DNA of 8,621 nt from NCBI GenBank assembly GCA_002071245.1, contig MWEV01000255.1, positions 1 to 8,621 of the forward strand, written 5' to 3'. The notes beneath the pieces are model-generated. The model searched no databases, was not told the DNA's origin, and saw only the letters and a program-made list of their open reading frames with translations. The position numbers and the translations under genes are program-made. The DNA comes from Deltaproteobacteria bacterium ADurb.Bin026 (GTDB taxonomy: Bacteria; Desulfobacterota; Syntrophorhabdia; Syntrophorhabdales; Syntrophorhabdaceae). This document shows positions 1-6,742 of this stretch, piece by piece. Within the stretch, counting starts at the first letter, position 1; each line of letters begins with the position of its first letter.

Positions 1-447
1 ACGGGACTCTCTGATAAAACAATTGATTTTGACATAGATGCTGATGGAGAATCAGATAAGATACACTTTGTAAAGGAAGGAAGTGGCTTCCTCGTCATTG
101 ATAAGAATAATGATGGAAGAATCAACGATGGAACTGAGGTTATAGGCACTAAAAGCAATAATGCTATAGAAGAGTTGTCTCTATACGATGATGATAAGAA
201 TGGATGGATAGATGAGGCAGATAATATCTTTGCAAAATTGTCTGTCTGGGAAAAAGACACCACTGGTAAAGATATTATAACAACGCTCAAGGATAGGGGC
301 ATAGGCGCCATATGCCTTTCATCTATTAATTCGCCCTTTCAAATAAAAAATCAGGATCAATCCTATGGAGAGATACTTGATTCTGGGATCTTCATGTTTG
401 AAAATGGTAGAGCATCTTTTTTTCACAAAATAGACCTCTTTGTATAA
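1..447 (+). CDS. C-terminal part of an EF-hand-like calcium-binding repeat protein (5' truncated)
   Basis: The frame is open from the first base to a TAA at 445-447, giving 148 residues with no start inside the window, so this is the 3' end of a larger gene. Two Asp/Asn/Gly-rich loops are visible. One is DKNNDGRINDGTE at residues 34-46, and the other begins DDDKNGWIDEAD at 63-74 with the spacing of a canonical EF-hand loop. A third acidic stretch, DIDADGESD, lies at 11-19. The order 'GFLVIDKNNDG..NDGTE', 'DDDKNGWID', 'KLSVW', 'GIGAICL' and a terminal 'IDLFV' resembles the C-terminal module found at the end of large, often surface-associated bacterial proteins with haemolysin-type or VCBS-like repeats. 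That resemblance is from memory. No membrane segment or sorting signal is seen in this part. Function is unknown; calcium binding is inferred from the loops. There is no clear terminator after it, only a 5-bp AT-rich stem at 442-459 followed by CTTTTT. Confidence 0.75.
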   Translation, partial: TGLSDKTIDFDIDADGESDKIHFVKEGSGFLVIDKNNDGRINDGTEVIGTKSNNAIEELSLYDDDKNGWIDEADNIFAKLSVWEKDTTGKDIITTLKDRGIGAICLSSINSPFQIKNQDQSYGEILDSGIFMFENGRASFFHKIDLFV

Positions 448-570
448 AAAACCATATACCTTTTTGTCTTATTTAAAAACTTTAATTACACCTAATGTTT
501 TGTAATCTATATGAAGATGTTTTGGCCCACAGGCAGCATGAAATATAAGGCAGCGGGTGTAGACTGGTTA

Positions 571-666
571 TGGCGGAAGTGCATGGGAATCGAACCCACC
601 CACCAGCTTTTCACCGGTGCACTGGTTTTGAAGACCAGGAGACCCACCAGGCGCCTTGGCACTTCC
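571..666 (-). tRNA. selC: Selenocysteine tRNA, anticodon UCA
   Basis: The minus strand folds as a 96-nt bacterial tRNA-Sec with an encoded CCA. The acceptor arm is 8 bp (GGAAGTGC with GCACTTCC) and the discriminator is G. The anticodon arm CTGGT-CTTCAAA-ACCAG presents TCA, which reads UGA. The long variable arm pairs CACCGG with CTGGTG across a 7-nt loop. The T arm is GTGGG-TTCGATT-CCCAT. The 8-bp acceptor plus 5-bp T stem, the anticodon stem-loop and the GCCA tail match E. coli selC closely. The D arm is best drawn as AGGC/GTCT plus CC/GG around a TGGT loop. That gives the usual 6 bp but leaves one G (plus-strand position 652) unpaired. The product is charged with serine, converted to Sec by SelA and delivered by SelB; those genes are not in this window. 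Plus-strand ORFs across it are spurious. It is transcribed divergently from ahbC. Confidence 0.97.
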
Positions 667-674
667 GTTTATTT

Positions 675-703
675 ATAATAGTGGTTGATTCAAATAATGT
701 CAA
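675..703 (-). promoter_or_regulatory. Sigma-70 promoter of selC
   Basis: Read on the minus strand, a perfect -35 TTGACA (plus 698-703) is followed by exactly 17 bases and a -10 TATTAT (plus 675-680, 5 of 6 consensus). The first base of the tRNA lies nine bases after the -10 box, so transcription would begin at or within a base or two of the mature 5' end. This is a strong housekeeping promoter by sequence alone. Confidence 0.8.
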
Positions 704-779
704 CTCAATAAACGTTAAACACAGCTTGAGAACAGACAAAAAGACCATGTGCCGCAAGCATCGTGTTCCATATATACGG

Positions 780-808
780 TTGACTTTTTCATGATTTATG
801 TTCAAAAT
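780..808 (+). promoter_or_regulatory. Possible promoter of ahbC, implying a leaderless or near-leaderless mRNA
   Basis: TTGACT at 780-785 (5 of 6 of the -35 consensus) is separated by 17 bases from CAAAAT at 803-808 (4 of 6 of the -10 consensus, keeping the A at position 2 and the T at position 6). The start point expected from this pair falls at about 814-816, on the ahbC start codon. That would fit the absence of any Shine-Dalgarno before the ATG. The -10 is weak, so this is tentative. Confidence 0.3.
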
Positions 809-813
809 AACGT

Positions 814-2007
814 ATGATCGGTATTTCTAAACTATATTGTGGCGCTGTAGAGGCATCAGATCCTTTGCGATACGGAAGAGAGTCTCGGAGGCTTCCATCA
901 CATCTCCTTCAGTTTTCCTCAGACAAGAAACCTGTTGTAGTCTGGAATATGACAAAACGTTGTAACCTCAGGTGCATACACTGCTATGCCCGGGCAGAAA
1001 ACGAAACTTACAGAGGAAACGAGCTATCGACAGATGAGGGCAAGAGATTAATCGATGATCTTGCCGAGTTTGGTGTACCAGTAATTCTATTTTCAGGCGG
1101 AGAACCCGTTCTAAGAAAAGATTTACCTGATTTAATTGATTATGCAGTCAAAAAAGGTCTCAGGGCAGTGATATCGACAAACGGCACACTTATTACCGAA
1201 GAAAAGGCAAAACAGTTTGCAAGATATGCACTTTCTTACATAGGCATAAGCATAGATGGAACAGGCAAGGTAAACGATGCCTTCAGGGGAGTAGACGGCG
1301 CATACGATCTTGCTATTAATGGCGTGAGAAACGCAAAACATGCAGGTATCAAAGTCGGTTTGCGTTTCACAATAAACAAAAAAAATTACAACGAAATTCA
1401 GCGGATATTCGATATCATTGAAACCGAGGGCATTCAAAGGGTATGCTTTTATCATCTGGTTTATGCAGGCCGTGGTTCACAACTTATCAACGAAGACATA
1501 TCGCATGAAGAATCTCGAAAGGTAGTGGACTACATTATGGATAGGACAAAAGAATCCTTCAAGAAGGGCTCTCCCATAGAGGTTCTTACCGTTGATAACC
1601 ATGCAGATGGGCCCTATGTATACTTGAGACTGCTTCAAGAGGACAGCCAAAGGGCTAAAGAGGTTTATGATTTGCTCATGATGAACGAGGGAAATGCATC
1701 AGGCGTTGGTATTGCATGTGTGGACGAAGAAGGCAATGTTCACGCTGATCAGTTCTGGAGGCATTATAGCTTTGGAAATGTGCGTTCAAGGCCTTTCAGT
1801 GAAATCTGGACAGACACGGGCAATGAATTAATGGCAAAACTAAAAGAAAAGAAAAGACATGTCAAGGGAAGGTGTGCTCGATGCAGGTGGCTCGATATTT
1901 GCGGTGGTAATTTCAGGGTTAGGGCAGAGGCAGCAACAGGCGATATATGGGCTGAAGACCCACAGTGTTATTTGACAGAAGAGGAGATAAGGCCAGAGGG
2001 GTTGTGA
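814..2007 (+). CDS. ahbC: AhbC, 12,18-didecarboxysiroheme deacetylase (radical SAM)
   Basis: This 397-residue radical SAM/SPASM-type protein belongs to the alternative (siroheme-dependent) heme pathway. The family removes the two acetate side chains of 12,18-didecarboxysiroheme to give Fe-coproporphyrin III. The N-terminus MIGISKLYCGAVEASD followed by LRYGR is typical of the family and supports the ATG at 814. The radical SAM cluster motif CNLRCIHC uses C50, C54 and C57. The SAM-binding GGEP is at 95-98. A C-terminal cysteine set (C302, C354, C357, C363, C385) would hold an auxiliary Fe-S cluster. Length is normal for the family. It is the first gene of a co-directional cluster with hemB and ahbD, the strongest contextual support for AhbC rather than the related NirJ of heme d1 synthesis. 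No Shine-Dalgarno precedes the start. Its stop TGA shares a base with the ATG of a possible 24-codon ORF. Confidence 0.9.
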   Translation: MIGISKLYCGAVEASDPLRYGRESRRLPSHLLQFSSDKKPVVVWNMTKRCNLRCIHCYARAENETYRGNELSTDEGKRLIDDLAEFGVPVILFSGGEPVLRKDLPDLIDYAVKKGLRAVISTNGTLITEEKAKQFARYALSYIGISIDGTGKVNDAFRGVDGAYDLAINGVRNAKHAGIKVGLRFTINKKNYNEIQRIFDIIETEGIQRVCFYHLVYAGRGSQLINEDISHEESRKVVDYIMDRTKESFKKGSPIEVLTVDNHADGPYVYLRLLQEDSQRAKEVYDLLMMNEGNASGVGIACVDEEGNVHADQFWRHYSFGNVRSRPFSEIWTDTGNELMAKLKEKKRHVKGRCARCRWLDICGGNFRVRAEAATGDIWAEDPQCYLTEEEIRPEGL

Positions 2008-2081
2008 TGGTTTTTGATATTGTTATGCTGAACCTTGAAAACATCCATTATAAGGTGTTTTTTTCGGAGGAGATTTTATGA
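2007..2081 (+). CDS. Possible 24-residue ORF bridging ahbC and hemB
   Basis: A 24-codon frame fills the whole ahbC-hemB gap. It starts at an ATG overlapping the ahbC stop by one base (TGATG) and ends at a TGA overlapping the hemB start as ATGA. It has an AGAGGGG at 1995-2001, five bases before its ATG, which would be a good ribosome-binding site. The peptide begins MVFDIVMLNLENIHYK. I do not recognise it, and it is too short for a family call. The overlaps at both ends look like translational coupling, but chance is possible in a 70-base gap. The hemB Shine-Dalgarno lies within its last codons. Confidence 0.3.
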   Translation: MVFDIVMLNLENIHYKVFFSEEIL

Positions 2082-3064
2082 AGTTTCCCGCGCATAGACC
2101 AAGAAGATTAAGGAAAAATGATAAACTAAGGGGATTAATCCAGGAAACAGAGATTTCAACAAAACATCTTGTCTATCCACTTTTTGTCAAAGAGATGTCA
2201 CACACAAAGATCCCGATTCCTTCTATGCCTGGCGTGTATCAGTTCTCTGTTGAAGGACTGTTGAAGGAGGTAGAGGATGTTGTAAGTCACTCCATACCTG
2301 CGATTCTTCTGTTCGGTATACCTGAAAAAAAAGATGAAACCGGTACAGGCGCCTATGCTGAAAAAGGAGTAGTTCAAGAAGCGACAAGGAGGATAAAAAA
2401 GCTCTTTGGAGATGATATTTTAGTTGTTACAGACGTTTGCATGTGTGAATATACAAGCCACGGACATTGCGGTATCATTAAGAACGGTTATGTTGACAAC
2501 GACGAAACGATCAAGTTGCTTGCTGAAATCGCATTATCCCACATCAAGGCTGGTGCCGATATGGTAGCCCCTTCAGACATGATGGACGGAAGGGTGGATA
2601 AAATCAGACAGATGCTCGACATTAACGGATATTATGAAACACCCATAATGAGTTATGCAGCAAAATATGCATCTTGTCTTTATGGTCCCTTTCGGGATGC
2701 TGCCGAATCTCCACCACGTTTCGGAGACAGAAAGGCCTATCAGATGGACCCCCCAAATCAAAGAGAGGCGGCAAGAGAGATAGGTTTGGATATCGATGAG
2801 GGTGCGGATATAGTCATAATAAAGCCTGCACTTTTCTATCTTGATGTAATATCAATGGCAAGGCAGGCGTTTAACATACCGATTGCCGCCTATTCTGTTA
2901 GCGGTGAGTACTCAATGATAAAGCTTGCAGCATCAAAAAACATTTTGGACTACAAGAAGACGGTTCTCGAACTCATGACCAGTATAAGGCGGGCAGGCGC
3001 AGACATCATCATTACCTATTTTGCAAAGGATATAGCAGGGTGGCTCAAAGAGAATATCCCCTGA
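2078..3064 (+). CDS. hemB: Porphobilinogen synthase (5-aminolaevulinate dehydratase), zinc-type
   Basis: The enzyme is 328 residues, normal for HemB. It condenses two 5-aminolaevulinates into porphobilinogen in the cytoplasm, the first common step of tetrapyrrole synthesis. The start FPAHRPRRLRKN and the stretch LVYPLFVKE are typical. The catalytic lysines are K196 in SYAAKYAS (before YGPFRDA) and K249 in IIKPALFYLD, the Schiff-base lysine. The metal site DVCMCEYTSHGHCG carries C121, C123 and C131, the cysteine triad of the zinc-dependent class rather than the aspartate-rich magnesium class. MVAPSDMMDGRVDKIR is also characteristic. The start is fixed by a strong GGAGGAG at 2066-2072, five bases before the ATG. 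It lies between ahbC and ahbD, and ahbD appears to start inside its 3' end. Confidence 0.97.
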   Translation: MKFPAHRPRRLRKNDKLRGLIQETEISTKHLVYPLFVKEMSHTKIPIPSMPGVYQFSVEGLLKEVEDVVSHSIPAILLFGIPEKKDETGTGAYAEKGVVQEATRRIKKLFGDDILVVTDVCMCEYTSHGHCGIIKNGYVDNDETIKLLAEIALSHIKAGADMVAPSDMMDGRVDKIRQMLDINGYYETPIMSYAAKYASCLYGPFRDAAESPPRFGDRKAYQMDPPNQREAAREIGLDIDEGADIVIIKPALFYLDVISMARQAFNIPIAAYSVSGEYSMIKLAASKNILDYKKTVLELMTSIRRAGADIIITYFAKDIAGWLKENIP

Positions 3065-4059
3065 GAATGGTTGCATGGGAACTGACAAGGAACTGCAATC
3101 TCAATTGCATTCATTGTAGGGCAGCGGCAACACTCGGACCTCATACAGGTGAACTCGGCACAGATCAGTGCAGATCGATTATAGACGATATAAGCAGCTT
3201 TGCCTCACCTACCATCATCTTAACCGGCGGAGAGCCCCTGCTGAGGGATGATATATTTGACATAATAGAGTATGGAAGCAAAAAGGGTTTACGGCTCGTT
3301 ATGGCAATAAACGGTACACTGTTGGACAAAAGGAAGGGTAAGGCATTAAAAGAAAAAGGAATAATGAGAATAAGCCTAAGCCTTGACGGAAAGGACAGCG
3401 AATCCCATGACAGCTTCAGGGGGGTAAAAGGCTCTTACAGTTCGGTAATGGACGCGTCGCGCATCCTTGCAAGTGTGGATGTGCCCTTTCAGATAAACAC
3501 TACTGTTACTCGCCTCAATATTGACGATCTTCTGCACATATACAATCTTGTTAAGTCCATAGGTGCCTGCGCATGGCATATCTTTCTTCTTGTACCGGTT
3601 GGCAGGGGCGAGGGCTTGAAGGGAAAAGAGCTTGATGCAAAGATGTATGAAAACACCCTTGAGTGGCTTTATGGGATCGAAAAGATAAACGAAATGGAGC
3701 TAAAGGTAACATGTGCCCCACACTATTACAGAATCGTGAAGGAAAAGGGTGATAAACCGAAGAGCATGGGGTGTTTGGCTGGAAAATCCTTCTTGTTTAT
3801 CTCCCATAGAGGCATAGCACAACCATGCGGCTACCTTGAAATCCCTTCTGGCGACATAATGAATGAAGGCGTCAGAAATGTCTGGGTAAACTCCCCGGTC
3901 TTTAAACAACTAAGAGACCTCTCTCAATATAAAGGAAAATGTGGATCATGCAATTACCTGACCATTTGTGGCGGATGCCGTGCCAGGGCTTATGAATCGA
4001 CCGGAGACATGATGACAGAAGAACCTCTATGCACATATAGAGGTGCAAGGCTTTCGTGA
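3040..4059 (+). CDS. ahbD: AhbD, Fe-coproporphyrin III decarboxylase / heme synthase (radical SAM)
   Basis: This 339-residue radical SAM/SPASM-like protein would catalyse the last step of the siroheme-dependent heme pathway, the oxidative decarboxylation of two propionates of Fe-coproporphyrin III to give heme b. The cluster motif CNLNCIHC uses C19, C23 and C26, in the context AWELTRNC. GGEP is at 63-66 and ISLSLDG at 111-117. The C-terminal cysteines C245, C263, C301, C304, C310, C313 and C331 form the auxiliary-cluster region, including GSCNYLTICGGCRARAYE. A GTG start at 3040, overlapping hemB by 25 bases, has an AAAGGA about 11 bases upstream. The alternative ATG at 3067 has no Shine-Dalgarno but would still leave the fold intact. 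Assignment to AhbD rather than another SPASM protein rests on the AhbC-HemB-AhbD neighbourhood and on the AWE(L/I)TR(N/S)CNL-type N-terminus. Confidence 0.88.
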   Translation: MAQREYPLRMVAWELTRNCNLNCIHCRAAATLGPHTGELGTDQCRSIIDDISSFASPTIILTGGEPLLRDDIFDIIEYGSKKGLRLVMAINGTLLDKRKGKALKEKGIMRISLSLDGKDSESHDSFRGVKGSYSSVMDASRILASVDVPFQINTTVTRLNIDDLLHIYNLVKSIGACAWHIFLLVPVGRGEGLKGKELDAKMYENTLEWLYGIEKINEMELKVTCAPHYYRIVKEKGDKPKSMGCLAGKSFLFISHRGIAQPCGYLEIPSGDIMNEGVRNVWVNSPVFKQLRDLSQYKGKCGSCNYLTICGGCRARAYESTGDMMTEEPLCTYRGARLS

Positions 4060-4131
4060 AGAAAAAAGACAAAACGCATGGAAAAAAAAGAACGATTTTT
4101 TCGACAAAACTTACTGTGCGTATGGAAAAAT

Positions 4132-4136
4132 GGAGA
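4132..4136 (+). promoter_or_regulatory. Shine-Dalgarno that sets the DUF255 gene start
   Basis: GGAGA lies five bases before the ATG at 4142. The longest open frame begins upstream at 4043, inside ahbD, but its first 33 codons are lysine-rich and unlike the family. The protein from 4142, MNRLSNETSAYLQHASN, begins exactly as relatives do. Confidence 0.6.
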
Positions 4137-4141
4137 ATAAA

Positions 4142-5920
4142 ATGAACAGACTTTCAAACGAGACCTCGGCGTATCTTCAGCATGCATCCAATCAAAAAAT
4201 AAACTGGTACCCATGGTGTGAAGAGGCGTTCGAGAATGCAGAAAGGGAAAATAAACCTGTTTTTTTGAGTTCCGGTGCAATATGGTGCCACTGGTGCCAT
4301 GTGATGGCGAAAGAATGCTTTGAAAACGAAGAGATAGCCGGTCTACTAAATGAATATTTTATCCCCATAAAGCTCGACAGGGATCAAAGACCCGACCTCG
4401 ACAAGAGATACCAGAGGGCACTTGCCGCTATGGGCATAAGCGGGGGCTGGCCGTTAAGCATGTTTCTGACGCATGATAAAAAACCATTCTATGGAGGTAC
4501 ATACTTTCCCCCTGACGAGGGCTTTGGAAGGCCTGGTTTCAAGGCTATCCTGATGGCAATAAGCCAGTTATACAAAGAAAAAAGGCAAGAGGCTGAAAGC
4601 TATGCAGAGCAATATATTGAGTTCCTTAAAAACCAGGTCATTGAACCCGGAGGGGGTTTCGATGGCTCTATGATCAAGGAAGCTGAAAAAAAGATGCTCG
4701 CCAGTATGGACCGCCGACACGGCGGATTCGGCGGCGCCCCAAAATTTGCAATGTCCGGCGCACTTGAGTTTCTCATTAACCGCTATGCCTTAGAAAAGGA
4801 TGAGGCAACGGGAAACGTCATCAAAAAATCCCTTATTTCTATGGCAAACGGGGGCATTCATGACCAACTCGGTGGTGGATTTCACAGGTATTCCACAGAC
4901 GAGGCATGGATCATACCGCATTTTGAAAAGATGGCCGATGACAACGCATGGTTATTAAGGAATTACATAGATGCGTATTGCACTTTTAACGATGAACTTT
5001 TCAAGGAGGTTGCAAAAGGTATCGTTGATTTTTTAAGACGCGAGCTTTCTCACGAGGATGGAGGTTTTTATGCAAGCCAGGACGCCGATGTAAGCCCTGA
5101 TGACGAAGGCGGATATTTTCTATGGCGAAACGAAGACTTTAAGGATTGTCTCACGGAAGAAGAATATCATCTGCTTTCCGCCTATTATTTGCACAAAGAC
5201 GGGGAAATGAGACATGATGCTTCAAAAATGGTGCTATATATAACGGAAAACATCTCTGATCTCGCAATAAAACTCAATATGGGGGCAGATAACGTCAAAA
5301 GACTTCTTGGTATCGGGAAAAAAAGACTTCTCAACGAAAGAGAAAAAAGACAAAAACCGATAATTGACAGGGCAATATATACTTCATTGAACGGAATGCT
5401 CATATCTGCCTTTTGTAAAGCCTTTGGCACGCTTAAAGACAACACAATTAAAGAATTTGCAATTAAGAGCATAAAAAGGGTTTCAGACATAAATATAGAA
5501 AACGGAAGGCTTCTCCATGCTGAAGGGGTAGATGCCTTTCTTGATGATTATATAAATTTTATCGATGCCTTAATAAGCGTCTACAATATAACGCACGATC
5601 AATCCTATCTTGAACGCGCAGATTCATATATGACTTTATGTATTGAAAAATTCTATGATAAGGAAAACGGTGGGTTTTTTGACACGGAAAAAGAGGTTAT
5701 AGGCATGAGGCTGAAAGGCATAGAGGATTCCCCTCACCCTTCAGCGAATTCCATCGGCATCGTGTGTTTGACAAAACTATCATCTTTGCTGGGAAAAACA
5801 ACCTACAGAAGGCTTGCAGAACAAACCCTTTCATACTTTTCGCTGACAGCAAAGGCAATGGGCATCCACGGGGCATATTATTTCTATGCACTCGACAACT
5901 GGTCACGTACAGCCAGATAA
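4142..5920 (+). CDS. Thioredoxin-domain protein of the YyaL/SPATA20 (DUF255) family
   Basis: From the ATG at 4142 this is 592 residues. The N-terminus (about 1-165) is the thioredoxin-like DUF255 domain: NWYPWCEEAF, PVFLSSGAIWCHWCHVM with the CHWC pair at C49 and C52, IKLDRDQRPDLD, GISGGWPLSMFLTHD and PFYGGTYFPP. The rest resembles the (alpha/alpha)6 barrel of N-acylglucosamine 2-epimerase-like enzymes, with GGFGGAPKF, GGIHDQLGGGFHRYSTD, WIIPHFEKMADDNA, LNGMLISAF and ANSIG. The family's reaction is not established; a redox or thiol role is only suggested by CxxC. Relatives are usually around 680 residues or more, and this one stops after YALDNWSRTAR, so the usual C-terminal tail is missing. 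I found no frame continuing it downstream. It follows ahbD by 82 bases in the same direction and may share its transcript, though a functional link to heme is unproven. Confidence 0.88.
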   Translation: MNRLSNETSAYLQHASNQKINWYPWCEEAFENAERENKPVFLSSGAIWCHWCHVMAKECFENEEIAGLLNEYFIPIKLDRDQRPDLDKRYQRALAAMGISGGWPLSMFLTHDKKPFYGGTYFPPDEGFGRPGFKAILMAISQLYKEKRQEAESYAEQYIEFLKNQVIEPGGGFDGSMIKEAEKKMLASMDRRHGGFGGAPKFAMSGALEFLINRYALEKDEATGNVIKKSLISMANGGIHDQLGGGFHRYSTDEAWIIPHFEKMADDNAWLLRNYIDAYCTFNDELFKEVAKGIVDFLRRELSHEDGGFYASQDADVSPDDEGGYFLWRNEDFKDCLTEEEYHLLSAYYLHKDGEMRHDASKMVLYITENISDLAIKLNMGADNVKRLLGIGKKRLLNEREKRQKPIIDRAIYTSLNGMLISAFCKAFGTLKDNTIKEFAIKSIKRVSDINIENGRLLHAEGVDAFLDDYINFIDALISVYNITHDQSYLERADSYMTLCIEKFYDKENGGFFDTEKEVIGMRLKGIEDSPHPSANSIGIVCLTKLSSLLGKTTYRRLAEQTLSYFSLTAKAMGIHGAYYFYALDNWSRTAR

Positions 5921-5996
5921 TAATTTGACAAAACTCGAAACACATCGATTGTCTGAGCGCAAATTATGGGAAGAAAAAGAAGAAAAGGTATCAGGA

Positions 5997-6620
5997 TTAA
6001 GGTAGTAAGATGCCGATAATGCTGAGTATACCTTGTCTGAAAAAGACTATTAACGGGTTTAATGCACCTATATACAAAAGGCCTATAATGATAAACATGC
6101 CATAGGGTTCTATACGCTCAAACGAATACTGCGCCCTGCGGGATAAAAACCCCATGAGGATCTTAGAACCATCAAGAGGGGGTATCGGGATTAAATTGAA
6201 AGATGCGAGCATAATATTGATTTGGGCAAAGTAAAACAAAACCGTAGACATCACACCAAAGGGTGATGGAACAAAAAAACGGAGCAACAAAAAAGAACAG
6301 AAGGCAAGGATAATGTTTGCCGTAATGCCGGCTGCCGAGACAAAGATAAGCCCTTTTCTTTCGTCTCTTAAGTTATTGAAGTTAACCGGGACCGGCTTTG
6401 CCCAGCCAAAACCAAACACAAAAAGCATAATCGTCCCTATCGGATCGAGATGTTTCAAGGGGTTCAGGCTTAGTCTTCCGAGCCATTTGGCAGTAGGATC
6501 GCCCATCTTGAATGCAACCCATCCGTGTGCAAGCTCGTGGATTATAATCGAATATAGAAGCGGTACCGATACCAGCACAAAAGCCATCGGATCTTTGAAA
6601 AGCAGGCCTATCAATCCCAT
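5997..6620 (-). CDS. M50-family (site-2-protease-like) membrane metalloprotease
   Basis: This 207-residue, very hydrophobic protein is of the compact M50 type with no PDZ or CBS domain. The zinc motif is HELAH at residues 28-32 in the first membrane segment. The second-half motif NLIPIPPLDG spans 142-151, with D150 as the likely third zinc ligand. GRLSLNPLKHLDPIGT (48-63) and GWAKPVPVN (72-80) are typical of this group. About five membrane segments are apparent (roughly 13-33, 61-73, 93-116, 124-147 and 174-200). The motif usually written AGPxAN reads AAGITAN at 97-102, with Ile in place of Pro. Such proteins cut substrates within the membrane, but the substrate cannot be predicted. An AAGGGG at 6624-6629 lies only three bases before the ATG. 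The gene converges on the DUF255 gene and diverges from the cupin. No terminator hairpin is evident in the 76-base convergent gap. Confidence 0.92.
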   Translation of the reverse strand: MGLIGLLFKDPMAFVLVSVPLLYSIIIHELAHGWVAFKMGDPTAKWLGRLSLNPLKHLDPIGTIMLFVFGFGWAKPVPVNFNNLRDERKGLIFVSAAGITANIILAFCSFLLLRFFVPSPFGVMSTVLFYFAQINIMLASFNLIPIPPLDGSKILMGFLSRRAQYSFERIEPYGMFIIIGLLYIGALNPLIVFFRQGILSIIGILLP

Positions 6621-6718
6621 ATGCCCCTTAGTATCACACAGAAACTATTTTATTGCAACGCAAACTTGTTATGTGGCGCCCCTCTACAACCATCCGGCAT
6701 ATGATAGCCTGCCGTCGC

Positions 6719-6732
6719 TTTAATGTATTAAA
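6719..6732. repeat. Short interrupted inverted repeat TTTAAT-GT-ATTAAA
   Basis: Six-base arms TTTAAT (6719-6724) and ATTAAA (6727-6732) flank a GT spacer in the divergent M50/cupin intergenic region. An AT-rich inverted repeat of this length can arise by chance. It is listed because a stronger palindrome lies 10 bases away. Confidence 0.3.
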
Positions 6733-6742
6733 TGGTGCATAG

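Noticed and set aside
442..465. Stem GTATA/TATAC plus CTTTTT after the EF-hand-like gene as a terminator
   Set aside because: The 5-bp AT-rich stem is too weak, and it overlaps the stop codon.
531..554. Direct repeat AGGCAGC (531-537 and 548-554) downstream of the selC 3' end as an attachment-site remnant
   Set aside because: It is only 7 bases, there is no copy of the tRNA 3' end elsewhere in the window, and no integrase is present.
570..794. Plus-strand 74-codon ORF and minus-strand 64-codon ORF across the selC region
   Set aside because: Both run through the selenocysteine tRNA or its promoter. The N-terminal MAEVHGNRTH is simply the tRNA 3' end translated.
4078..4140. 20-codon ORF (MEKKERFF...) in the ahbD-DUF255 gap, in frame with ahbD after its TGA
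   Set aside because: There is no good Shine-Dalgarno, the composition is A-rich, and no hairpin follows the TGA that could act as a SECIS. Neither a separate gene nor Sec readthrough is supported.
4043..4141. Longer N-terminus for the DUF255 protein starting inside ahbD
   Set aside because: The 33 extra residues are lysine-rich and not family-like. The ATG at 4142 has a GGAGA at correct spacing and begins with the conserved sequence.
5921..5996. Bidirectional terminator in the convergent gap
   Set aside because: No convincing inverted repeat was found, only A/T-rich tracts.
5881..6005. Frameshift that would restore the missing C-terminal tail of the DUF255 protein
   Set aside because: The alternative frames after 5889 do not resemble the family's tail, so the short end appears genuine in this sequence.
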